The position numbers were made by a program, and so were the translations under genes. The notes under the pieces are model-generated. The model saw nothing but the letters and a program-made list of their open reading frames with translations, searched no databases and was not told the origin of the DNA. Positions 1 through 12,127 of a DNA stretch of 21,635 nucleotides are shown piece after piece. The stretch lies in NCBI RefSeq assembly GCF_001039355.2, contig NW_019775382.1, forward strand, positions 347,601 through 369,235. Direction: 5' to 3'. Numbering within the stretch: the stretch's first letter is position 1; each line of letters begins with the position of its first letter. The stretch comes from Lingula anatina. Taxonomy: Eukaryota > Brachiopoda > Lingulata > Lingulida > Lingulidae.

Positions 1-891
1 TAGGAGGTTCAAACTTCACTTTTTCAAAATTCTGGTGATAATTATGACTTATTTATCTGTTCCTCCAGTTTATAAAAGTCTGCCAAATGATGTAGTAATG
101 TATGCATATTACTGCTGCAGGTGTAACAGCATATTTACATATTATTTATCAGGAAATATAAAAGGATGAGCTTTGGTTTTGTTATTTGAAATTACATGGT
201 AGTATTAGGTTGGGATAAGTGGCAATGATTTGACATGCTAACTCACTTTAAATGCAGTTTTTAAACACTTTAAATACATACTGTTTTATTATCTGTTTGA
301 CTTGGTTCTCAAAGCTCATGTGTAATCAAAACCAATGCATTTCCTTAATAAACAAGGCTTTGTGCTTATGTTAACATATTGACCTGTCCAATGCTTTAAT
401 GTAAAACATGATATAAAGATTAAATAATAGTAAGACAGGGAAGTTATGTTAATATGTGAAATGCCAACAAGAAGGTTTAAAAAGACCAAGGCATCACAAT
501 TCAATTGGTCATTTTAAAGGATTGTTAACATGGTATCATATATTGCACAACATAACACTGAACAGCAAGGAGTAAGAGAGAGAAAATATGGGATAAATAG
601 AAGCAAATATACACTAAGGTTGAAAACTAAATCCTAATGATAGAACACAAATATGACAGCTGTGTCAAAAGTGGATCCAATTAAACACCAACTCTTGGGA
701 TGAAATACAAATGCTTTGGTTGAGACAAACAGCACACCATGAGACAAATGTTTGAGATCAGGAACCATGTCCCAGGGATAACATACATGCTCTGGTTGAA
801 ATACCCACTGAATAAAACAGACTTCAGATGAAACAAACACTTTGAAAAGTGCGGTAGGTGAGACACAAATGTGTTGTTGGGTGAGACAGAC
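1..891. other. Intron or downstream sequence of multi-IQ gene, no exon seen
   Basis: AT-rich, with many short stops in all frames. Degenerate 'gagacaaa' motifs (715-890) look like decayed tandem repeats near the exon 18 donor. No stop-bearing terminal exon or IQ exon is visible. Confidence 0.6.
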
Positions 892-972
892 CTTGATGAC
901 CTTGACCTTCTGTCTGTCATGCATGCCTCTGAATCCTGCTTGGATCTTTGTGGCAGCATGGCTTTCTGCTGC
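892..972 (-). CDS. Exon 18: IQ motif (27 codons, IQ form), last exon seen
   Basis: This 81-bp phase-0 exon encodes AAESHAATKIQAGFRGMHDR followed by QKVKVIK. The acceptor is tttacatag and the donor AAG|gtctgt, so the transcript continues to the left. No further IQ exon or stop-bearing terminal exon could be found between 1 and 891. The 3' end must lie outside the window or in an exon I cannot recognise. Confidence 0.9.
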
Positions 973-3900
973 CTATGTAAATGACAACACCTGCTTTCAT
1001 CTGATTGAAAATTGTTACAAAATACTTTCCACAAAATCCTATAATTCTGATTATTATCTTGCCAAAATTGTGTGAAAAAGACTGAATTATCAAAACAGTC
1101 CATTCACCTTCAAACAAGGTATAGGAGAATTAAGATTTAAATTAAAAGCATATTAAAAAATTATCATCATTACTATCAGAGAAACCTTTATACTAGATAT
1201 TATAATAAGGCAAAGTGAAATGAGATTAAAATATCACAATATAACCAGATCAATAAGAAATGTTCTTAATATGTAGCAATATTTCATTGCATCTAAAGAA
1301 TAAAATGACATCATAATTTGTACCACCAAATATAAAAAACACACCTTCATTTTCTTCACTTCCTTTCTGGCCTTCATGCCTCGAAAACCAGCCTCAATTT
1401 TTGTAGCTGCTTTTGACTCCACCTCCTGCATAGAATATCATATGATATGCTCTACCATAACCCATCATATTACACTATAAACTATGTAATCGTTTAGTTC
1501 TTTTAAAAGATGATAAAATGTTATTTTTTATGAAAAATATATATAAAGTTTAGTTGGAACTGTTTCAGATATTCAATATCATTCAATATAAGACAAAATG
1601 AAACTATAGAACTTTAGGGAGGGGGTACATAACAAGGATAATATTTTGACTTTAAGCAGTATTACCCTGCCATCAAAATATCCTGGAATTAATTCCATTT
1701 GAAATACCCAAACAATTCCGGGGGCAGAGTGGAAAATGCACACGAGAAACAACATTCTGTCACACAAAAGGACAACAAGCAGAATTACCTTCTTTATCCA
1801 CTTCATTGTCAAATACATATGATGTGAAATACCATTTTCATGCTTTTTCACGATAGGAAAAGGATTTAAATCCACTTTATACATAATCACATGCAAAGTG
1901 GTAATTTCGAACAATGACAGATTACTGACCTCTCAAGGATGTAGATGAAAAGGAATCTCAAGAAAATAAGCCTTTGTAAAACTAGTAAAATGCATACTTC
2001 AGTATTTAATAACCCAGGACAGCACTGGCTGAGCCAAGTCCCATGCTATCAATATGTCAGGTGAGATATTTAATAACCCAGGACCACACTGGGTGAGCTA
2101 AGTCCCATGCTATCAATGTGTCAGGTGAGACAGACCTTCATAACCTGGACCTGGTGCCTGACATGCATGCCACGGAATCCTGCCTGGATCTTGGTTGCTG
2201 CTTCAACCTCTCTTTCCTATTGTATGAATGTTTAACAAGTCACCTGATATTATGCATGTACATATAAATTATAATAAGTTAATAAGAAGCAAGCTAGATA
2301 TACTTTCAATCAGAAATCCATGTTTAAGTGTTCAAATACATTATGCTGAGAACTATTTTTCTGTATTTAATAGATATTTTGCCAGTTGGAAGATAAAATG
2401 TGGCAAAGTGAACAAATGTTTCAGACAACCATCATTATTTACTCCACAATTCCTGTGATATCAATGGTAGCACACATAACTGTAGTTATTAGTTATAACA
2501 TTAATGACCAGTTCTGAAAAGAGAATGCTAGAAACCTGCATCTGTCAATATTTTTCAGCCATTCTGTGGAATTATAGTGCTGTGAAAGAACACAATATGC
2601 ACAAGTCTGTGAAGAATGCTTAACAACCATAAGATACCACTTTTGTGTTAACTGAACAGTGCACAGTGCTTATAGTAACCCAAATAGCAACCTTACCCTG
2701 CAGACAAAAATATTCTTAGAACCATGTGTGCAATGACATTCCAATATTTGGGTGTACAATTTAGACTTCAAATTGGATCATTTAAATCAATAAAAATGTT
2801 GGTAAGCTGATATTAATTTTAAACCACAGATTACAGGTTATCTGTAGTCAATCATGTAATTCCCACCTAACAATAGTCTGCTTAATGTATCTCAGTAGGT
2901 GTAAAAACAAACCTTCATATGCCGGACATCTCTTCTGGCCTTCATTCCCCTAAAGCCTGCTTCTATTTTTGTAGCTGCTTCTGTTTCTACTTCCTGTGAT
3001 TATATCAAATCAGATAAGAGAACAGTATATATTTAAATAAAGAGGCTTTAGGTTGTGCCTCTGTATTAAATTAAGGCTTTCTTCTGATATATTTATACTT
3101 GGAATTTCACTCAAATCTCCTTGAAAGTTTTATATGTAACATTAGTCAAATTTTCACACCTTTTTATGTTTGATTTCTTCTCTGGCTTTCATACCACGAT
3201 AAGCTGCTTCAATTTTTGTGGCTGCTTCTGTCTCTACCATCTGTGATTGCAAACAGTAAATATCTTTTGCATCAAAACCTTTGTCTTCTACTCACACAAA
3301 AAGTGGGTTAAAATTCTTGAAAAATGACAGTTTCTACCATTTAACTCTTATATTACAGTAGACTCTCTTTTTACTTTCTACTTATAAATAAAATTATTTT
3401 GTATAATTTCTGTTGTATTTTAAAATCCTTCTGTGTTTGAATTATTTTCTTGCCTTCATACAAAGATACCCAGTATTTATTGTTATATATAGTTCCTGCA
3501 TCTGACTATTTTATAATGAGTGATGGAAAGTAAATGTAATCTCATTCATTATAAAGGATATTGGTGAAAATAAATGACAGAACCTATCAGTGAAGAAATC
3601 TAAAAAGATAAGTATTTGTATCTCTTACTTTTCAGAATTTAATACAACCTTTCATAATGTGCACAAGAAGACTGTTACAAATAAACTCAAATTTATTTTT
3701 TTTTCTAACCTTTTTATGCTTAACTTCTTTTCTGGCATGCATTCCACGGAATGCTGCTTCAATTTTAATGGCAGCTTCTGTTTCTACTTCCTATGATGAC
3801 AAACAAGATATTAGAGACTGACTACACAGAATCATTCAAGTAGTTTATCAGTAAACCAAAATATCATTCTTTGCATCAATACTATTTTTTTCTTTAAAAT

Positions 3901-6900
3901 CTCAATCTTAATCCTATCTCATTTATTTCAAACATGCCCCAAGTATTAGACAGTTTCTCAAACCTTCTTTAGTTTAACTTCTTTTCTGGCATGCATTCCA
4001 CGGAATGCTGCTTCAATTTTAGTGGCAGCTTCTGTTTCTACTTCCTAGAATAACAGACTTATGCAATGAGAGACAGAATAGTTAGAATCATTCAGGAAAT
4101 TTATCACTTATCCAAAATATCCTTTTTTTGCATCAATATATAATTCTTTCATAAATGCTTTTTTCTTTAAGACCTAAATCCTATTTCTTTTATTTCAAAC
4201 ATGCCTCAAGTATAAGACAGTTTCTCAAACCTTCTTTAGTTTAACTTCTTTTCTGGCATGCATTCCACGGAATGCTGCTTCAATTTTAGTGGCAGCTTCT
4301 GTTTCTACTTCCTAGAATAATAGACTTAAGCAATGAGAGACAGAATAGTTAGAATCATTCAGGAAATTTATCACTTAACCAAAATATCCTTTTTTTTTTG
4401 CATCAATATATAATTTTTTTGTAAATGCTTTTTTCTTTAAGAGCTAAATCCTATATCATCAATTTCAAATGTAGCAGAAGTTTTAGAGAGCTTCTCAAAC
4501 CTTCTTATGTTTGACTTCTTTTCTGGCTTTCATACCACGAAAACCTGCCTCAATTTTTGTTGCAGCTTCTGTTTTAACAGCCTGGGATAATAAAAGGTGT
4601 TTCATATATTTATCAAGTTCATGCTAGTTAAATCAGTGGAATTTAGATTTGATTGCCATAATAAGGCAAAGGAAAATAGATTTAAAGACTACCATGTAAA
4701 AAATAATATATTAAAGTATTTTTTACTTGCTACTATATAAGTTAATCTTCTTAATAAAAATACAAATTGAAAGTAAATCTTGAATAATGAGTGATGGAAT
4801 ATTTTGTGGATGTTTTCATTACAAGTAACTGTTACATTGACAAGGTGCATATACCTGTTCATTTAACATGCAGTTGCATCTCATAACATTTAAAATGCCA
4901 AGTCACACTGACTGAAAATACATTGTAGTTAATTAATTACCAGTATCAGAATTAATCTTGTTATATTGTCATACCAAGATGACCTTTCAGCAAGTCTTTA
5001 TCAATAACATAACTTGTTTTATTGGCTCTTTATTATTTTTCTATGTATCAAAATGATCCATATAAAATCTCAATGTCATTTGCAAACCATCCGCATGCTT
5101 ACACTGTGATGTCATTCTAAAACTTATCATTTCAAATTTAGGCATACTTCAATTAAACTCACAACCAAGCCATAAACAAATCTTAATACCATGCTCAAGA
5201 CATGGAAAATTCATCCACCAAAGGCCATTCAGTTTAAAGCTTTTTCCACTCATTATGTTCCAATATACACCTAAAGCAATAGGGATTTTGGTGAAAGGTA
5301 CCAAAACAAAACATATTGACAACGAACTGTAATGCATTAAGTTCATGATCTCAAACAAAACTGACTGCTTTTGAATTACAGAATAAATGGCATGCAAACT
5401 GTATTCCATAAATAATATTCCAGGAAAAAAAAGATGTAATATTTTTCTAAAATTGAGCTAAAAAATGCATTATCCTGTCTTAATTTTCTCAAAAATCTGT
5501 GTCAGATATTTCATGGTATTTATGAGAAAATTGGAAAAATTTCAGATAAATTAACTTTGTTTCTTTGCTTTGTGTTTCACCACCAAAACCCTTTTAAGCA
5601 TAATATCTTTTGCATACATGCATATGTAAGATGGTTGTTCAACCATGTTTTCCAAAGTTCTAGTTCAAATAACTGCAAAGACAAAGAGAAAATTATATCA
5701 AAATGCAAAACAACATTCTAAAACACCTAAAGGCATAAGTAGTTGAAATATTGCAGACTTTTTTCTATCCAAAACCCTTCATATTTCAACATGCCAATCA
5801 ATGGATATGTGCCACTGAAAAAGCCTCATTACTGTAACATCTGACCTTCAAGACCTTGACTCGTCTTCGTGTTTTCATACCCCTAAAACCTGCCTGAATC
5901 TTGACTGCTGCAGACCTACGAACCTATGGTGACAGAAGCAAAGAGTATACAGAATAGCTTAAAGCCTAAAAGAGAAAAACAAAAGAATAAAAAAGAAAAA
6001 AAATAGTACAAGACATCAAGAGACAGCTAGCTAGTATATCTGTAAAATGCAACTTTTAAGGGAATCAAAAAAGTTAAGTTTCAAGGTTGAAAATAGCCAA
6101 AAAAAAAGAAAAAAAAAGTAATGATATATCTTTCATATTAAGTCTAAACAGTGAACTCATGCAAATTGTATCCCCCAAACCTTGAGAGCTTGGACTTTAT
6201 GGCGGGCCCTCATGCCCCGAAAGCCTGCTTGGATTTTAACTGCTGCTGCAGTCTGAGCCTGACAAATACAATAGCACGTAAGGTCACAGTGACTGTTACT
6301 GCTGCAGTCTGAGCCTGACAAATACAATAGCACGTAAGGTCACAGTGACTGTTACTGCTGCAGTCTGAGCCTGACAAATACAACAGCACATAAGGTCACA
6401 GTTACTGTTACTGCTGCAGTCTGAGCCTGACAAATACAACAGCACATAAGGTCACAGTTACTGTTACTGCTGCAGTCTGAGCCTGACAAATACAATAACA
6501 TGTAAGGTCACAGTGACTGTTAATGTTGATGCAAAACTAAAATCTGCATTTTTAATATCACAGAGAATTGGTATAATGATGTAAATCCACAAGTCATGGT
6601 GTTCTATATTCTTTGATAATTGATTTGAATTAATCAACTAGGATTCTATGTATATACCACCAACAGAAACTCATCACTAAGTTCTTTTTGATTGTACACT
6701 TGATTTGTTCATTTTATAAAAAGTCAGAGACAACCTGTTCACTGTTGTGAGTGAAATTGGTACCTATCAATGAATATCATTGAAAATTTAATTTCCTTCA
6801 ATTCATTGACATTTTAGACAAATGTACTGTACACAGATTTTTCACATTACTTATGACAAGTAAAATCAGTTAAAATTGAAACTGATCTGCCCATGCATAT

Positions 6901-9694
6901 CAACATCCATAAATGCCTTCACTGAAATGTAAATAATGCAGGAAACTAAACTTACATCTGAAATATCCAAGAAGTGAGCAAATAGTTGTCAACTCCCAAA
7001 ACCTAGTACCAATGTGTTAGTAGTGGCTCATTCAAAATTATTGCATCCATGTATCTAAGACCGCATTCACAACGAGTTGAGCCATGGCTCTACAAATCCA
7101 CGAACTAAATATGGCGGACGTACATGAAAGAAAAAATGCCTAATCTTTTAATAGTCTCTCCGCCTCTCACGCGCCTCCCCATGTGTCGTCCCTGCGGGGG
7201 TACAGTCATTAAATCTCTGCTCCATTGGGATGACACATGGGGAGGCGTGTGAGAGGCAGAGAGACTATGAAAAGATTAGGCGGTTTTTCTTTCATGTACG
7301 TCCGCCATATTTAGATCGTGGATTTGTAGAACCATGGCTTAACTCGTTGTACATGTAAATGCAGTCTAACTGTTAGTGAAAAAAATGGGTTGGCATAAGG
7401 GTACAGGAAGGACATCAAGACAGAAGATAATCCCACTTCAAAATCACATATCTCCAGTCAAGACAGAAGACATCCCACTTCAAAATCACAAACCTTAACA
7501 GCCTTCACATTTTTGCGTGCTTTCATGCCCTTAAAGCCAGCCTGGATTTTAGTTGCAGCTTTCTCTACTTCTGGGTCATTAAGATCTATATCTATCTCCT
7601 CCTCTTCCTCCTCTACAGTGGCAGAAGCAGGCTCCTGTGAGGGTGCCATGTTAGCGTCATCATGTGCTGACTGGTTGGAAAAAGCAGAAGCAAAACAATA
7701 CTAAACAATGCAAAGCTATTGGTTAATATAATAATAGTGCACTATCATCTGGATGGTGACATGCTTACAGTGAAAACTTGGAGATGATTAACTAAATATA
7801 TGCAATAATATTATGCAAACAACAACAAAATTTCAAGTCATGTTAATGTGCAATTTGTGCAAAATAAAAAAAAAAACAGCATACATTTTCATGATTTAGA
7901 CAAAGCCATGCAAAAACAATCAAACAAATGATTAAAATTTTGCAGTAGCTCACAATGTATTTATATACAAATCAAGCATTTAACATAAGAACACGTGTCT
8001 GCTTAATTGCATTCCACTTACACTAAAAATGTAAACATTTTACAAAAACAAAGTTTATATAACAATAATAATAACAGAACAAACTTTGAAAACAAGAAAT
8101 TTCTTAGCTTAGTTGAATTGTGGATGCTGACAAACTCAGAATAAGTGACAATGGGTAAACCAGTGAACTGATATCATTACAACAATCAATTGTTAAAGCG
8201 GTAAATAGATTGACAGAAAGATTGCAAAGTACCAAAACTTAAAAGAATGAAAATAAAATTTGTGGAAAAAATATTAAAAGTCTATATAATAGTGAAGAAA
8301 AACAGAATGAAAAAAACATTCACAGAACAAGAACAGACTTAAACACACCAAAAATAACATATAAGGGGAACCAGGATAGAAAACTAGAGACATAGGGCCA
8401 TCTACAGGAACAAGTCAAGAGAGAGAGAGCAGGCAGCCATGGTAAGAGGGTTGGTGAAGAAATGGTGACACTCATTGTGACAGGTGGTAACAATTAAAAC
8501 AGATGAGACAAAAGACAGCAGCCACATATAACAGACAGAGCACTAGAAATTAAACATTCAGTTATATATTTGTAGATCCACATTGTTAACCACAGCCACA
8601 TGAAATGTATAGAAAGAGCACTAGAAAACAATCACTTAAATATTTGTAGATCCACATTGTTAACAGCAGCCACATGAAACGTACAGACAGAGCACTAGAA
8701 AACACTATTTGCAGATTCACACTGTTAAAAAAGACTATGAAAGTTTCAGATCATTCACAAGACAGGAGATCTACATAAAGAAAACATAAAGAGTGGGTCT
8801 CTGGCTCAGAAGTCAAAGGAGAACTGGTATCTTACTGTTTTCATATCACTGACTTGCTTCCTTGCCTTCATCCCTTTAAACCCTGCCTGTAATTAACAGA
8901 TTAGGGAGTATTATAAGTTAGAATTAACTTTACAAAATAATACAATATTCTACGTACTTGTACATGTGGCCACTACTTTCCAACAGTCTGTACAACTACT
9001 GTGCCACACTGGTGTCAACATCAGTCTGTACAACTACTGTGCCACACTGGTGTCAACATCAGTCTGTACGTCACTGCGCCACATTGGTGTCAACATCAGA
9101 GGCACATGTCAAATTAACAACAGTGGGAGGTACTGATTGAACTATATCCAAAATATATGGAGCCAATTTGTAATGTTTTCCTGCCATCATATACCAGCAT
9201 GTACCTGTCTTATTTTGGCTTTTTAAATAAATTACTTAAAAGTTTTCAACCTTTTTTTCTTTTCTTTTTCTTTCTTTTGATGAACAATAAAATTAAAAAA
9301 ATTGCTACCCCTGACCTATGGGTTTATCTTATCTGGTACAGGCATCAATTGTCTTTCGAGGCCAGGGAATCAATGGCACCTTCATGTATTGGAGTAAAGC
9401 ACTTTAGAAAAACGAAGGGAAGATCTGTGCAAAACTTTCTTTTACAAAATGACTGAATCCTCTGACAAATTGAATCACATCTTAATTGAGCATCCCAATC
9501 GTCTTTTAAGATCTAACAACAGATACAAAGTGCCAAAATTTAAGACAGACAGATTCCGATGCTCTTTTATTCCATATGCACTTTTAAATTTCCAATAGTA
9601 TTATGCTGTCTTTTATCCTAAGTACAATAATTTTAAAGTTCAGTTAGCAGTCTTTTAACTCAGTTTTATTCATGCAAATATTCATTTTATACTC

Positions 9695-9772
<78 letters not shown>

Positions 9773-12086
9773 TTTTAATTTTTTTTTTTAACATTCTATG
9801 TACAACTTCAACCCACTGGGTTGCAATCTTAATAAATTATTATTATTATTTATTATTATTATTATTATTATAAATTATTTCTCTCAGGGACACCACTTTA
9901 TAAGAAAGCCAAAGATTACAAGATGTGGGAGTCTCTCTATGCAGTACCTAATACAATAGTCTACATATTCCACAGCTTTATAAGAATTGTGGTTATAAAT
10001 GAAATATAGTTTGTTTTCACAGAAACAATAAATGGTAAAAAATTACATTTACTATAAATTTCACCTGAAATACAAGCATTATTGTACTTGGTTTGAGAAA
10101 TCCTCTTCTTTGAAATTTTCTTTCTTCTGATATTGATATGGAAAACATTTTCTACCTCGGAGAGAATAAATTTGACCATTTCTACATCCATCTCTGGCCT
10201 TACCTGTATTTTTGTTGCAGCTTTTTCCACCTCTGGGTCAGTGAGGTCAATGTCCACTTCCTCCTCTGCCTGGGGCGTGTCCTCGGCACTTGGGGCAGCA
10301 CCTGCTTTGTTCTTCTTCCTGGCATCTCTGGCTTGCTTCTGTTTTTCATATTCTTCTGGGTCTCTGGAAAATTCATAAAGAAGAAAATCTATTACCGACA
10401 TGTCATTCTTTGCAAGGAAAATAAATCTTGTAACAATTAAGTACATGCCTATCTCCTCCATAACAATTATTTTGTTGAACTTTGGCAATATCATCCCCCT
10501 CTCCCTCTTCTTTATATTGCGATTCCACCTTCACTTACTAACTATAACCTGGATATCATGCATCCATCACAAAGAATTTAGTTGGAAAAGTAAAGCAGAC
10601 TATAAAACTATTTAATTATGTGGTGCCTTTATTTTTAATGATTAACACTTTGCCAAAATGGTACTAACAACTGGATACTTAGTTTTAAGTCATATAACAG
10701 GGAATTTTATAATATGAGAACAGCACTTAAAATAGGCATTTAGAACTGTATTTATAACATAATATGTAAACTGTATCTGTAACAGGCAAGTTTACAACAG
10801 TTTAACAGCATTTATAACAGGCAATTAAAATTATGTTAACAGCATTTATAACAGGCAATTATAATATATTTTAACAACATTTATAACAGGCAATTATATG
10901 TTAACAGCAGATGTTAGCTGCATCTACATGTATATCAGACAGATCATTCAACTTATAACTGGTATGAAAACTTTGCAGTCTGAAAACAAGGTAAATGTCT
11001 GCTGAAATATAAAAAGACTTAATTCCAAATATATTATATCAATTATAATAAAAAGCAAAATATATTATATCAATTATGATAAGAAGCAAAATCATAATTA
11101 GGCCTCTAAAATAAAAAATAAAAACATTTTTGCTAAGATCAAGAGAAGGTACTTCATCAACTTTCAATAATATTTAGAATGATTTTTTTTTTCATTTTTT
11201 CATGAACACGGACACAACTTTTGTCAACTACAAATCCTTTGAGTTTTCTTTATAGAATCATCAATGTTATGCCATAATTGCAGAATGGCCAAATGTGTCG
11301 TGTCACACTATGAAAAATACGGAATTATCAAAGTACTGACAAGCAATTCCACATGATAGGTGACAGCAGCCACAGCCTTTAACACGGATACAGGTCTAAA
11401 AACAGTAAGCAGCAGATGATGGAAATGTGTATCTTCCTATGATTTAAGGTTTAGAGGGATCTCTATACACCAGCACTGAGGCATCTCACCGTTCCTCTCA
11501 CAATCATTATCAGTGGTTAGCTCATAGTGTTTTCAAAGTTCTCAATACAATCTGACCCGATGTGACTGAACTGTTCCTGACTTTGTCTATGTTAAAAAAA
11601 GTTGCTGTGAGAAAATAAACAGAAATGGAATAATAATAAAATCACCTTACCCATCTTGCTGTTCATCCTCTGAGCTATATAATGTCATGAAGCTAAATTT
11701 AACACAACTTCATTTCCTCATAACAAAACAACTTCATAAGAAATCATAGTTTGATCTGAGTTTTTTACACACAGACATTCAAACAATTAAGATTCACACT
11801 GTTTATGAAGGGATCTATTTATCATTTCAGACAGCATAATACAATCCAGGTAATGTCTGTCTTCACAGTGTTTGCTGTTTTTTCTACATGAATGTTATAA
11901 CTTATACAGAGATAAATAAACACAACCCAAATTAAGAGGCTTAATTCAAATTTACAAAAGCTCAAAGAAGATGTTCCAAGTTCCTTTTACAGCACCAAAC
12001 AGATGTCATTCAGAACAAGTTCACTAACAAGATCCATGGACTAAATATGGCTGTCTCACTTAAAAGTAATGATGATTAATACCCTG

Positions 12087-12127
<41 letters not shown>

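Larger units (their letters stand above)
3797..4500. repeat. Tandem duplicons of IQ exon plus intron (267-bp period)
   Basis: Exons 11 and 12 with their flanks repeat at a 267-bp offset, nearly identical through 'gaatcattcaggaaatttatca' style intron blocks. The exon 13 side and the exon 10 side show older, more diverged copies. This is the visible mechanism of exon array growth. Confidence 0.8.
10364..11650. other. Intron between microexon and exon 5
   Basis: Contains the two AT-rich tandem repeats noted separately. The remainder (for example 11100-11640) shows no supported exon. Confidence 0.55.

Noticed and set aside
842-1075. Plus-strand open frame across exon 18
   Set aside because: It is antisense to a well-supported minus-strand IQ exon and shows no protein-like features.
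1785-1830. Minus-strand MKWIKK followed by gtaatt as another short exon
   Set aside because: No acceptor at a suitable distance and no IQ residues.
7513-7704. Plus-strand open frame rich in serine
   Set aside because: The serine run is the complement of the Glu run (minus-strand gag/gaa) in exon 7.
8985-9098. CRISPR array
   Set aside because: The 38-bp units are directly contiguous with no spacers, and the surrounding DNA is clearly eukaryotic.
9961-10494. 177-residue minus-strand open frame as a single-exon gene
   Set aside because: Only 10204-10363 matches the gene; both ends cross clear splice sites (ttttccag and CAG|gtaagg) into intron sequence.
11480-11540. Possible minus-strand exon ending GAGAGGAACG before gtgaga
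   Set aside because: The phase does not fit between the microexon and exon 5, which already join perfectly.
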